DNA of 64,000 nucleotides from Hymenobacter perfusus (GCF_003944765.1 NZ_RWIU01000002.1:310001-374000), one strand, 5' to 3'; counted from the first letter of the stretch, positions 35,120 through 42,841 are shown. Numbers and translations: made by a program. Notes: generated by a model from the letters alone, not told the origin.

Positions 35120-35175
35120 CAAGAGTACGCCCCCCGTATTAGGACTGAATTAGAGGTAGATTAGAAACGGATTAG
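35120..35175 (-). promoter_or_regulatory. Activator-type promoter of the TolC-like gene: four 11-bp repeats plus -7 box
   Basis: ATTAG (CTAAT on the coding strand) occurs at 35138, 35149, 35160 and 35171, exactly every 11 bp. The proximal core is 15 bp upstream of TACTCTTG (minus strand, 35127-35120), a -7 box with one deviation. The -7 box ends 25 bp before the ATG. The same elements at the same distances precede the second adaptor gene at 36416. An OmpR-family regulator gene in the same cluster is the natural candidate binder (inference). Confidence 0.8.
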
Positions 35176-35344
35176 AGGAGAAAAATTTTCTCAGAAAGTC
35201 CATTTGCGGCTGATTGGTTTGGTTTTGCGTGGCTGCCGAAATAGAATAATCCGGCCGCTGCGCCAACTCCCGCTCCGAGGTCCACATGGCCCGCTCCACC
35301 CACTGCCGCGCCGTCCCGGCCGTTAGTTCGTCGGGCCTAGTCAT
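35150..35344 (-). CDS. Possible small protein overlapping the adaptor stop
   Basis: A 64-codon frame whose ATG overlaps the last codons of the second adaptor gene, an arrangement that favours coupling. The first 35 codons mostly end in G or C like neighbouring genes (MTRPDELTAGTARQWVERAM). No family is recognised and no signal peptide or membrane helix is visible. The 3' end runs through the TTAG repeats of the TolC promoter, so the C-terminus is not free to be conserved. It may be a chance frame. Confidence 0.28.
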   Translation of the reverse strand: MTRPDELTAGTARQWVERAMWTSERELAQRPDYSISAATQNQTNQPQMDFLRKFFSSNPFLIYL

Positions 35345-36416
35345 TGAGCTCCTTGTAGATAAGCAGCGGGTTGCCGGTCACCACTTGCTCGCCGGGCGTC
35401 AGGCCGCTGCGCACGAAGCTCATGCCGCCCACCGTCTGGCCGGGCTCCACCAGCCGGGTTTCCACCTTCCCCGATTCCTGCAATACCAGCGCGTAGCGGC
35501 GGCCGTTGGCAAATACCAAGCTGCCGGCCGGCACGGCGGGTAGCTGCTCGGGCAGGGTGCTGGTGAGCTGCACCTGGGTGTACATGCCGGGCTTCAGCAG
35601 GTGGCCGGGGTTGCTGAGCCGCACCCGCACCTGCAGGCTCTTGCTGGTGGCGTGCAGTAGGTTGAACACCTTGTCAACCTGTCCGGTGAACACCTTATCG
35701 GGATAGGCCAGCGTCCGGATTTCGGCCGGCACGCCCACCCGCACGCCGGCAATGTCGGCCTGGAACACGTCGGCCAGCACCCACACTTCGTCCAGGTTGG
35801 CCAGGGTGAACAAGGCATCCACCTGCCCCGGCTCAAACTGCATACCGGCGCTGACATGCTTAGCGGTGATGGTGCCCGCCAGCGGGGCCCGCACCACGTA
35901 CCGCTCCTGCGACGCGCCCAGCACCGCCTGCTGCTGCTGCACCCGGCTCACCTCGGCCTGGGCCGTGCGCCACGCCGCCCGGGCCTGAGCCAGCTCCAGC
36001 TCCGAGGCCATGCCATCGGCGTGCAGGTCCTCGGTGGCGGCCAGCTCCCGGCGGGCGGTAGCCAGGTTTACGGCTGCTACCTGGGTTTCCTGCGCCAGCC
36101 CTGCTACCCGCGTGCTGCGCACCACGGCCAGCACCTGACCCTTGCTCACCTCATCGCCCAGCGTAACGGGCACCGACTCCACCACGCCTCCCGCCACCGG
36201 GTACACGGGGGCCGTACGGTCGGCATTGACTACCACCTGCCCGCTTAGCTTGAGTTGGGTTTGCACGGGGGCCAGGCGCACGGTATCGGTAACGAGGTGG
36301 GCCAGTTGGGGCGCGGCGGCCGGCACCAAGGCCTCCGCAGCTTCTTCGGAGCAGGCAGTCAGACTCAGGCCCGAAGGCACCAGCAGCAGGCTGGCAAAGT
36401 GGAATAAACGGTTCAT
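35337..36416 (-). CDS. RND efflux periplasmic adaptor (CzcB/HlyD type) 2
   Basis: A 359-residue membrane-fusion lipoprotein with lipobox LTAC (MNRLFHFASLLLVPSGLSLTAC). The barrel-sandwich halves (VYPVAGGVVESVPVTLGDEV and ERYVVRAPLAGTITAKHV) flank a short helical hairpin, and the beta-barrel and end domain are present (GEQVVTGNPLLIYKELND). It is a diverged paralogue of the adaptor at 32586. ATG 36416 is chosen over an upstream TTG. The promoter at 36441-36496 lies directly upstream. Two adaptors for a single pump suggests either alternative or mixed adaptor assemblies. Confidence 0.93.
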   Translation of the reverse strand: MNRLFHFASLLLVPSGLSLTACSEEAAEALVPAAAPQLAHLVTDTVRLAPVQTQLKLSGQVVVNADRTAPVYPVAGGVVESVPVTLGDEVSKGQVLAVVRSTRVAGLAQETQVAAVNLATARRELAATEDLHADGMASELELAQARAAWRTAQAEVSRVQQQQAVLGASQERYVVRAPLAGTITAKHVSAGMQFEPGQVDALFTLANLDEVWVLADVFQADIAGVRVGVPAEIRTLAYPDKVFTGQVDKVFNLLHATSKSLQVRVRLSNPGHLLKPGMYTQVQLTSTLPEQLPAVPAGSLVFANGRRYALVLQESGKVETRLVEPGQTVGGMSFVRSGLTPGEQVVTGNPLLIYKELND

Positions 36417-36440
36417 CGTATCAGCAGCACAAGTGAAGTG

Positions 36441-36496
36441 CAAGCTTACGCCGCCAGTATTAGGACCCGGTTAGAGCCACATTAGAAACTGATTAG
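36441..36496 (-). promoter_or_regulatory. Activator-type promoter of adaptor 2: four 11-bp repeats plus -7 box
   Basis: Cores ATTAG/GTTAG on the plus strand start at 36459, 36470, 36481 and 36492, an exact 11-bp period. The proximal core is 15 bp upstream of TAAGCTTG (minus strand, 36448-36441), which ends 25 bp before the ATG. Every spacing equals that of the TolC promoter at 35120-35175, although sequence between the cores differs. This is the expected layout for tandem OmpR-type dimers activating from just upstream of -7 (inference). Confidence 0.82.
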
Positions 36497-36575
36497 AGCG
36501 TGAGTTTTTGATGAAGTTTCTTCCGGATTCCGACGAAAAGAACGTCATGCAGTGGCGCAGATGAGGTGTTTAGCT

Positions 36576-36800
36576 GAACGAGGTAGAGACGCAATACTTT
36601 GCGTCTCGTCGTTGCTGATGTTGTTAGTTCGTAGGATGAGCAGAACGATGTAGAAACGCAACACTTTGCGTCTCGTCGTTGAACGAATGGGACTGCACGC
36701 CGCCGCGTAGCTTCAACAACATCGGCAATGGATGAGACGCGCAGTTTAAACAACATCAGCAACGACGAGACGCACAGTGTTGCGTCTCTACACCGTTCTA
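36576..36800. repeat. Compound palindrome array, family A
   Basis: Two left arms (GAACGAGGTAGAGACGC at 36576 and a variant at 36641) and two right arms (a partial one near 36731 and GACGAGACGC ... CTACACCGTTCTA ending at 36800) form a nested inverted array. Individual units hold the hairpin GAGACGCAA ... TTGCGTCTC. A fragment of family B (AACGTCATGCAGTGGCG) is at 36541. The array occupies the spacer between the kinase stop and the adaptor 2 promoter. Confidence 0.75.
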
Positions 36801-36805
36801 AACCG

Positions 36806-38155
36806 CTACAAAACCACCTCCACCACTGTGCCCTGGCCCGGCTGGGAGCTGAGGTGCACCTCGCCGCCGTGCAGCTGAATAATCTTGCGGGCCAAGGGCA
36901 GCCCCACGCCGTGCCCCACCACGTGGCGGGCGTTATCGGCCCGGAAAAACGGCTGAAAAACCTGCGGCAGCGCCTTTTCGCTGATGCCGATGCCGTGGTC
37001 CTGCACCCGAATGTAGCGCCGCCCGGCCCGGTATTCCAGCTGCACCACCACGGGTTGGTCGGCGGGTGAATACTTCAGGGCGTTGTCGAACAGGTTGGTA
37101 AAGGCCCGGCTCAGCAGCTGCCGGTTGCCCTTGATTTCCAGCGCTTCCGCCTCTTCCGGCAACTGGCCAAAGGTGAGCTGCACCCGGCGCCGCTGCTCCG
37201 GCAGCACCGCCTCGCGCGCCTCCGACAGCAGCTCATCCAGCCGGATTTCCTCCTGGGCTCCCGTGTTGGTCTGGGTCAGGTCGAGCAGGTTGTTGATGAG
37301 CAGCTTGAGTTGTTGCAGCTCGTGTAGCACCGAGGCCACCGCCTCCCGGTACGCGGCCGGGTCCCGCTCCCGGTTCAGCAGCACCTGCAGCTCCCCGATG
37401 GTGGCCGTGAGGGGCGTGCGCAGCTCGTGCGAGGCATTGCTGACGAAGGTGCGCTGCGTCTCAAAACCATCTTCCAGCCGTTCCAGCATGCGGTTGAAGG
37501 TGCGGGCCAGGCGGGTTATTTCGTCCTGCTCGTGGCTGATGCCCTCGTTTACGCGCAGGTGCAGATCCTGGGTGGTAATGCGGTCCACCTGGTCGTTGAC
37601 GGCGGCAATGGGGGCCAGGGCCTTGCCCGAAAATACCCGCCCGGCCACGTAAATCACCACCAGACTCACCACAAAAATGCTGGTCAGAATCATCACCAGA
37701 TGTTCCAGCCGCGCCGCGCCGGAGTGGTTCTGCGCGGCGGCTACAATAATGAACTGGCCCTGGTTGTCGGTGTAAAACAGGCCAATGGCCTGCCGGCTGC
37801 CCAACGTGAAATACACTTCTTTCTCGGTGATAATCCGGGTGAGAATCCGGTCGGGAATGTCTACGCGGTCATCCTGTTCAATGAAGCGCGGCTGCAGCTG
37901 GTCGTCGTAAATCTGCAGCACCTCGCCGGTGAGGGTGCGCAGGTAGCGGCGCTGAAACTCTCGAAACGCCTCGGCCCGCAACTCGTCCTGCTCCAGAAAT
38001 ACGTAGCCCGTCACCTCGGCCCGGTCGCGCAGGCGCTGGTGAAACTCCTCGTGGGTGTAGTCGGCCTGCAGCAGGTAAATCGTCGTCATCACCCCCAGCA
38101 GAATCACGGCCACTACCCCCAAAAACAGCCACGTCAATCGGTTCCGGATGGTCAT
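36806..38155 (-). CDS. Sensor histidine kinase of the efflux cluster
   Basis: A 449-residue membrane kinase, CusS-like in layout. Helix one is at about 8-29, a periplasmic domain of about 120 residues follows, helix two is at about 153-172, then HAMP (ALAPIAAVNDQVDRITTQDL). The phosphoacceptor box is NASHELRTPLTATIG with H243. ATPase motifs include FDNALKYS, DHGIGI and GHGVGLPLARK. It probably senses periplasmic metal and signals to the regulator at 38355 (inference from position). The upstream regulator gene is separated by a family B palindrome rather than overlapping. Confidence 0.94.
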   Translation of the reverse strand: MTIRNRLTWLFLGVVAVILLGVMTTIYLLQADYTHEEFHQRLRDRAEVTGYVFLEQDELRAEAFREFQRRYLRTLTGEVLQIYDDQLQPRFIEQDDRVDIPDRILTRIITEKEVYFTLGSRQAIGLFYTDNQGQFIIVAAAQNHSGAARLEHLVMILTSIFVVSLVVIYVAGRVFSGKALAPIAAVNDQVDRITTQDLHLRVNEGISHEQDEITRLARTFNRMLERLEDGFETQRTFVSNASHELRTPLTATIGELQVLLNRERDPAAYREAVASVLHELQQLKLLINNLLDLTQTNTGAQEEIRLDELLSEAREAVLPEQRRRVQLTFGQLPEEAEALEIKGNRQLLSRAFTNLFDNALKYSPADQPVVVQLEYRAGRRYIRVQDHGIGISEKALPQVFQPFFRADNARHVVGHGVGLPLARKIIQLHGGEVHLSSQPGQGTVVEVVL

Positions 38156-38213
38156 GAAGGGAATGGTGAATTAGACGGGTGGTAGAACAGCAAAGGAAGC
38201 AAAAGACCTAAAA

Positions 38214-38348
38214 GAACGTCATTCTGAGCGAAGCCGAAGAATCTCTACCGCTTCGTTGCCTCACGACCAAGATTACTATTGCGGTAGAGATTCTTCGGCT
38301 TCGCCTCCGGACCCTGGCTCGATGCGCCACCTGCTCAGAATGACGTTC
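38214..38348. repeat. Intergenic palindrome, family B
   Basis: The left arm GAACGTCATTCTGAGCGAAG and the right arm ending in CAGAATGACGTTC are inverted copies, with an internal perfect part around GAATCTCTACCGC. The right arm carries an extra segment (38306-38330). It lies between the regulator and kinase genes on the same strand. Confidence 0.8.
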
Positions 38349-38354
38349 CTTTTC

Positions 38355-39032
38355 TCACTCCTGAGCCCGCAGCACGTAGCCCATGCCCACTACCGTGTGA
38401 ATGAGCTTGCGGGGGAAGGGCTTGTCGACTTTGTTGCGCAGGTAGTTCACGTACACGTCCACCACGTTGGAGCCGGCGTCGAAGGAGTCCTCCCACACGT
38501 CGGCGGCCAGCTCGGCGCGGCTGAGCACGCGGCCGGGGTGGCGCAACAGCAACTCCAGCAGCCCAAATTCGCGGGCCGTGAGCTTGAGCGGCTGCCCGGC
38601 CCGCGTCACGGTTTTGGCGGCCGAGTCCAGCGTCAAGTCCTCGAATTGCAGCACGGCGCTTTTGGCCTGCTGGCCCCGGCGGCGGGTGAGGGCCCGCACC
38701 CGGGCCACCAATTCCGGAAAATCGAAAGGCTTCACCAGGTAGTCATCGGCTCCGCCGCCGAAGCCGTGCAGCTTGTCCTGGGTGGTGCCCAAAGCCGTGA
38801 GCATGAGCACCGGCGTCTGCTGGTCCTGCGCCCGGATGGCTTCCAGCACCTCCAGCCCGCTGAAGTAGGGCAGAATTACGTCCAGAATAATCAGCTCGTA
38901 GGCGTGGGAGAGGGCCAACTGCCGCCCAAACCGCCCATCGTAGGCCACTTCCACCTCAAACCCTTCCTCCTCCAGCCCCCGCTTAATAAATGCCGATACC
39001 TTAGGCTCATCTTCAACCAGCAGAATTTTCAT
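38355..39032 (-). CDS. OmpR-family response regulator of the efflux cluster
   Basis: A 225-residue response regulator (CusR/CopR-like). The receiver has E7-D8, phosphoacceptor D51 (LIILDVILPYFSG) and DDYLVKPFDFPELV. The winged-helix domain ends in NVVDVYVNYLRNKVD and HTVVGMGYV, very similar to the regulator at 11304. It is the first gene of the efflux cluster. The ATG at 39032 matches the family start MKILLVEDEP. The twin 11-bp repeat promoters at 35120 and 36441 are its likely targets (inference). Confidence 0.95.
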   Translation of the reverse strand: MKILLVEDEPKVSAFIKRGLEEEGFEVEVAYDGRFGRQLALSHAYELIILDVILPYFSGLEVLEAIRAQDQQTPVLMLTALGTTQDKLHGFGGGADDYLVKPFDFPELVARVRALTRRRGQQAKSAVLQFEDLTLDSAAKTVTRAGQPLKLTAREFGLLELLLRHPGRVLSRAELAADVWEDSFDAGSNVVDVYVNYLRNKVDKPFPRKLIHTVVGMGYVLRAQE

Positions 39033-39082
39033 GGGAAAAGGGGATGGTTGAACAGATAGGTGGGTAAAACTAAGACGCAACA

Positions 39083-39183
39083 GAACGTCATTCCGAGCTT
39101 GCCGAGGAATCTCGCGTGCTGACGTTGAGTTACTATTACAACGTCAGCACGCGAGATTCCTCGGCAAGCTCGGAATGACGTTC
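39083..39183. repeat. Perfect 44-bp palindrome, family B
   Basis: Arms 39083-39126 and 39140-39183 are perfect reverse complements over 44 bp with a 13-nt loop. The arms start GAACGTCATTCCGAGC and include GAGGAATCTCGCGTGCTGAC. It lies between the regulator start and the stop of the TPR gene, 18 bp from that stop. Confidence 0.92.
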
Positions 39184-39201
39184 TAAGTAACTTGTGCCGT
39201 C

Positions 39202-39543
39202 CTAGTCCTCATCCTCGTAATCCAGACCCAGCAACTGGTTCATGGCTTGCTGGATTTCGCTGGCGGCGTGCAGTTGCCCGGCTTTGCGGGCCACAGTGAG
39301 GCCTTTGCGGTAAACTTTTTCGGCTTCTTCAGGCTTTTCCAGCTGTTGCAGCATCTTGCCAGCGTGGTAGTACGTACCCACGTAATCCGGATGCTCGTCG
39401 AGCAGTTTCTGGTAGTACGTCATGGCCTTTTCCGGCTCCGTAACGCGGTATTCGGTGGCCAGCGCGTAGATGGTAAACGCGTCGGTAGGATCATCCTGGT
39501 AGAAGGCCAGGAGTTGTTGCAGGCGGCTCGGCGCAGTTTCCAT
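39202..39543 (-). CDS. Small TPR protein
   Basis: A 113-residue tetratricopeptide-repeat protein. Two to three repeats are visible: DAFTIYALATEYRVTEPEKAM, YYQKLLDEHPDYVGTYYHAG and EEAEKVYRKGLTVARKAG. No signal peptide is present, so it probably acts in the cytoplasm as a protein-interaction module. ATG 39543 is preferred over a longer start at 39603. It is divergent from etfB and shares its promoter region. The specific partner is unknown. Confidence 0.85.
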   Translation of the reverse strand: METAPSRLQQLLAFYQDDPTDAFTIYALATEYRVTEPEKAMTYYQKLLDEHPDYVGTYYHAGKMLQQLEKPEEAEKVYRKGLTVARKAGQLHAASEIQQAMNQLLGLDYEDED

Positions 39544-39560
39544 GGGGCGGGAGTTTTGAG

Positions 39561-39568
39561 TATCTTCG
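39561..39568 (+). promoter_or_regulatory. Probable -7 box of etfB
   Basis: TATCTTCG lies 50 bp before the etfB start and matches TAnnTTTG with one deviation. A second similar word, TATCTTCC, lies at 39594. The spacer is only 74 bp and also serves the divergent TPR gene. Confidence 0.4.
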
Positions 39569-39617
39569 CCCCAAATTTGGCACTTTCTCCTAGTATCTTC
39601 CATATAAGCAGCCGTAG

Positions 39618-40358
39618 ATGAAGTTTCTCGTTTGCATCAGCAACGTACCCGACACGACCACCAAAATCACGTTTACTCCTGATAACAAGGAGTTTAACAA
39701 AGCTGGCGTGCAGTTCGTGATTAATCCGTGGGATGAGTATGCACTCACTCGCGCCATCGAACTCAAAGAAGCCCAGGGTGGTGGCACCGTAACGGTGCTC
39801 AACGTAGGTGAGGCCGACACCGAGCCCAACATCCGCAAGGCCCTAGCCATCGGTGCCGACGACGCCATCCGCGTAAACGCTCACCCGAAGGATGCCTTCT
39901 TCGTGGCCCAGCAAATTGCCAACATCGCCAAAGACGGCGGATACGACGTGATTCTGATGGGTAAGGAGAGCATCGACTACAACGGCTTCCAGGTGCACGG
40001 CATGGTGGGCGAGCTGCTCGGCATCCCCACGGTGGCCCCGGCCATGAAGCTGGATATGAGCGGCAACACTGCCACGCTGGAGCGCGAAATCGAAGGCGGC
40101 AAGGAAATCGTGGAAGTAAACGCCCCGTTCGTGGCTTCCTGCCAGCAGCCGATGTGCGAGCCCCGCATCCCGAACATGCGTGGCATCATGACGGCCCGCA
40201 CCAAGCCCCTGAAAGTGGTGGAAGCCACCGCCGATGCGGCCCGTACCGAGGTAGCCGCCTTCGCGCTGCCCCCGCAGAAGCAGGGCGTGAAGCTCATCCC
40301 GGCCGAAAGCGCCGGCGACCTGATCAAACTGCTCCGCAACGAAGCCAAGGTTATCTAA
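39618..40358 (+). CDS. etfB: Electron transfer flavoprotein beta subunit
   Basis: A 246-residue ETF beta subunit. The start MKFLVCISNVPDTTTKITF, the NPWDEYALTRAIELKE region and the signature CEPRIPNMRGIMTARTKPL define the family. With the alpha subunit it forms a soluble heterodimer that carries electrons from acyl-CoA dehydrogenases to the membrane ETF:quinone oxidoreductase. The alpha gene follows 125 bp downstream; the gap is filled by an A/T-rich inverted repeat. Confidence 0.97.
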   Translation: MKFLVCISNVPDTTTKITFTPDNKEFNKAGVQFVINPWDEYALTRAIELKEAQGGGTVTVLNVGEADTEPNIRKALAIGADDAIRVNAHPKDAFFVAQQIANIAKDGGYDVILMGKESIDYNGFQVHGMVGELLGIPTVAPAMKLDMSGNTATLEREIEGGKEIVEVNAPFVASCQQPMCEPRIPNMRGIMTARTKPLKVVEATADAARTEVAAFALPPQKQGVKLIPAESAGDLIKLLRNEAKVI

Positions 40359-40362
40359 ACAT

Positions 40363-40474
40363 CAATTAATAATTAGCAATTAAGAATTAGTAATTGGCTG
40401 ACCATGAGCCGGCGAAGGTCGCTCCGATGGGAAAAGCTGATAATTCTTAATTACTAATTCTTAATTACTAATTA
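40363..40474. repeat. A/T-rich inverted repeat between etfB and etfA, family D
   Basis: The left side is built from AATTAATAATTAGCAATTAA and GAATTAGTAATT; the right side has the complementary words (AATTCTTAATTACTAATTC). A 45-bp GC-richer centre separates them. Similar words (AATTGAGAATTATGAATTA) occur in the spacer at 58761-58858. Confidence 0.7.
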
Positions 40475-40483
40475 AGAAAAGAA

Positions 40484-41461
40484 ATGTCTGTACTAGTAGT
40501 TGTTGAATGTGACGGCGGCGAGGTAAAGAAATCCTCGCTGGAAGTAGCTTCCTACGGCAGCCAGGTGGCCCAGATGCTGGGTACCACCGCTACGGCCGTA
40601 GCCGTGGGTGAAGCCACCGAAGCCAACCTGGCCAAGCTGGGCGAGCAGGGCATCACCAAGGTGTTGCACGACGCCGAGCCCCGCCTCAAAGATTTCGTGA
40701 ACGGGGCCTACACCAAGCTGATTGCCGCCGCCGCTCAGAAGGAGGACGCCAAAATCATCGTGCTGGCTAACTCCAACATCGGTGCTTCGGTTGGTTCGCG
40801 CCTGTCGATTCGGTTGCAGGCCAGCATTGCTACTAACGTGGTGGAGCTGCCCAAAACCGACGGTGGCTCATTCACGGTGAAGCGCGGCGCCTTCTCGGGC
40901 AAAGCCTTTGCCGACGTGACGCTGGCTGGTGACCGGAAAATCATTGCCGTTAAAAAGAACTCCATTGAGGCCCTGCACGAAGCCGGCAAAACCGCCCAGG
41001 TAGAGTCGTTCTCGGCGCAGCTGTCGGATGCTGACTTTGCTGACGCCCCCAAACAGGTAGTGATGCAGGATCAGGCCGGCGGCATTCTGCTGCCCGAGGC
41101 TGACCTCGTGGTATCGGGTGGCCGTGGCATGAAAGGCCCCGAGAACTGGAACCTCATCGAGGACTTGGCGAAGGCACTGGGCGCAGCTACGGCCTGCTCC
41201 AAGCCCGTATCGGACGTGGATTGGCGCCCTCACCACGAGCACGTGGGCCAGACCGGCATCACCGTATCGCCGAACCTGTACATTGCCTGCGGTATTTCGG
41301 GGGCCATCCAGCACCTGGCCGGCGTGAACTCGAGCAAGGTAATCGTGGTCATCAACAAAGACCCCGAGGCGCCGTTCTTCAAGGCGGCCGACTACGGCAT
41401 TGTAGGCGACGTGTTCGACGTGTTGCCCAAGCTGACTCAGGCGGTAAAAGAGCTGAATTAA
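40484..41461 (+). CDS. etfA: Electron transfer flavoprotein alpha subunit
   Basis: A 325-residue ETF alpha subunit. The N-terminal half ([19 protein letters not shown]) is the variable domain. The C-terminal FAD-binding domain carries [36 protein letters not shown] and [22 protein letters not shown]. It binds FAD and partners with EtfB, encoded upstream. A hairpin terminator follows. Confidence 0.97.
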   Translation: MSVLVVVECDGGEVKKSSLEVASYGSQVAQMLGTTATAVAVGEATEANLAKLGEQGITKVLHDAEPRLKDFVNGAYTKLIAAAAQKEDAKIIVLANSNIGASVGSRLSIRLQASIATNVVELPKTDGGSFTVKRGAFSGKAFADVTLAGDRKIIAVKKNSIEALHEAGKTAQVESFSAQLSDADFADAPKQVVMQDQAGGILLPEADLVVSGGRGMKGPENWNLIEDLAKALGAATACSKPVSDVDWRPHHEHVGQTGITVSPNLYIACGISGAIQHLAGVNSSKVIVVINKDPEAPFFKAADYGIVGDVFDVLPKLTQAVKELN

Positions 41462-41470
41462 GGTGACTGA

Positions 41471-41521
41471 AATGTGCATGCGATGGGAAGGCCAGGCCCG
41501 GCTACCCTTCGTATGCACATT
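41471..41521 (+). terminator. Terminator after etfA
   Basis: The left arm AATGTGCATGCGATGGG and the right arm CCCTTCGTATGCACATT pair with a minor interruption and are followed by TTTTC. It starts 10 bp after the etfA stop codon. Confidence 0.75.
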
Positions 41522-41560
41522 TTTCACAACCTTCACCGTAGCACATTCACCTAGACCCTA

Positions 41561-42187
41561 GTGAAAAAAATACCGCTCGAAATCCTGGGCCTCTCGTCCA
41601 GCCAGTCGCAGTCGGGTTCGTTCGCCCTTATTCTGGGGGAGAAGACCGGCAACCGGCGTCTGCCGATCATCATCGGCATGTTTGAGGCGCAGAGCATTGC
41701 CATTCAGATAGAAAAAATCAGCCCGAACCGGCCGCTTACGCACGATTTGTTTAAATCTTTCGCTGAGCAGCTGCACGTAGCCGTGCTGGAAGTGCTGATT
41801 TCCGATCTGAAGGAGGGAGTGTTCTACTCCAAAATCGTGTGCTCCGACGGGGCCACCACCTTCGAGCTGGATTCGCGCCCTTCCGACGCCATTGCCATTG
41901 GTCTGCGCTTCGGCGTGCCCATTTTCACGGTGGAAAGCGTATTGAGCGAAGCCGGTATTATCCTTTCGGACCTCGACGAAAACGCTGAGGACTCAGATGA
42001 AGATGATGACGACGACGAGGATGACGACGCCGGCGACCGGCCCGTGACCTCGCCCACTGAGCCTAAGGAGCCCAGCGGCCAGGTGTCGCTGGACGAGCTG
42101 ACCAAAATGCTGGCCCAGGCCTTGGAGCGCGAGGACTACGAGAAAGCCGCCAAAATCCGCGACGAACTCAACAAGCGCAACGACTAA
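41561..42187 (+). CDS. DUF151 bifunctional nuclease-like protein with UVR motif
   Basis: A 208-residue protein that starts at GTG. Residues 1-140 are the DUF151/bifunctional nuclease domain (VKKIPLEILGLSSSQSQSGS, LPIIIGMFEAQSIAI, RPSDAIAIGLRFGVPIF). An acidic linker follows (SDEDDDDDEDDDAGD), then a C-terminal UVR motif (LAQALEREDYEKAAKIRDEL), the short helical pair known from UvrB and UvrC. This arrangement is recurrent in Bacteroidota. It may act in nucleic-acid binding or cleavage in the cytoplasm; the substrate is not established. A strong terminator follows. Confidence 0.92.
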   Translation: MKKIPLEILGLSSSQSQSGSFALILGEKTGNRRLPIIIGMFEAQSIAIQIEKISPNRPLTHDLFKSFAEQLHVAVLEVLISDLKEGVFYSKIVCSDGATTFELDSRPSDAIAIGLRFGVPIFTVESVLSEAGIILSDLDENAEDSDEDDDDDEDDDAGDRPVTSPTEPKEPSGQVSLDELTKMLAQALEREDYEKAAKIRDELNKRND

Positions 42188-42207
42188 CCGTCGCCGCCTC
42201 GCTTACC

Positions 42208-42249
42208 AAAAGCCCCGAACACCCACCCGATTGGCTGTTCGGGGCTTTT
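42208..42249 (+). terminator. Terminator after DUF151 gene
   Basis: A perfect 14-bp stem (AAAAGCCCCGAACA at 42208-42221 with its complement at 42236-42249) and a 14-nt loop end in TTTT. It begins 20 bp past the stop codon. Confidence 0.88.
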
Positions 42250-42298
42250 GCTTTGCCGCGAAGGCCTACTTTTTCAACTGTTTCTACTCCTTCCCTGC

Positions 42299-42841
42299 AT
42301 GGAAACTCCCGATTTACGTTATCCCATCGGCCACCCGGTGCTGCCCGATGAAACCCTGGACCGGGGTGCACGCACGGCCTATATGGCCCAGATTGCCACC
42401 CTGCCCGATCAGATACGGGCGGCCGTAGCCGGCCTCACGCCCGAACAGTTGGATACGCCCTACCGGCCCGGGGGCTGGACGGTGCGCCAGGTAATCCACC
42501 ATCTGCCCGATTCCCACCTGAATGCTTACACCCGCTTCCGGCTGGCTCTCACGGAGGATAATCCTACCATCAAGCCCTACGACGAAGCCGCCTGGGCCGA
42601 GCTGCCCGACGTGGCCACCACACCGTCGGCCGTGTCGCTGGCGCTGCTGGAAGCCTTGCACATCCGCTGGATAAAACTGCTGCGCGGCCTCAATGACGCC
42701 CAGTGGCAACGCACCTTTTCCCACCCCGAAACCAAGCGCACGTTCACCCTCGACCAGGCCCTGGTGCTGTACGCTTGGCATGGCCGCCACCACCTGGCCC
42801 ACTTGGCTCATCTGGTGCAGCGGGAAGGCTGGCGGAAATAG
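42299..42841 (+). CDS. YfiT/DinB-family metal-dependent transferase or hydrolase
   Basis: A 180-residue member of the DinB/YfiT superfamily, four-helix proteins that bind a metal through three histidines. The start DLRYPIGHP, the motif RPGGWTVRQVIHHLPDSHLN and the C-terminal WHGRHHLAHL give the likely metal ligands (first His of HHLPDSH region and the HxxxH pair). Family members transfer bacillithiol or related thiols to electrophiles. The real substrate here is unknown. ATG 42299 is chosen because the YfiT consensus begins there. Confidence 0.88.
   Translation: METPDLRYPIGHPVLPDETLDRGARTAYMAQIATLPDQIRAAVAGLTPEQLDTPYRPGGWTVRQVIHHLPDSHLNAYTRFRLALTEDNPTIKPYDEAAWAELPDVATTPSAVSLALLEALHIRWIKLLRGLNDAQWQRTFSHPETKRTFTLDQALVLYAWHGRHHLAHLAHLVQREGWRK

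Noticed and set aside
33890-35164. A 424-codon frame antisense to the TolC-like gene
   Set aside because: Low-complexity Val/Leu/Gln text from GC-skewed codons; it also crosses the promoter repeats.
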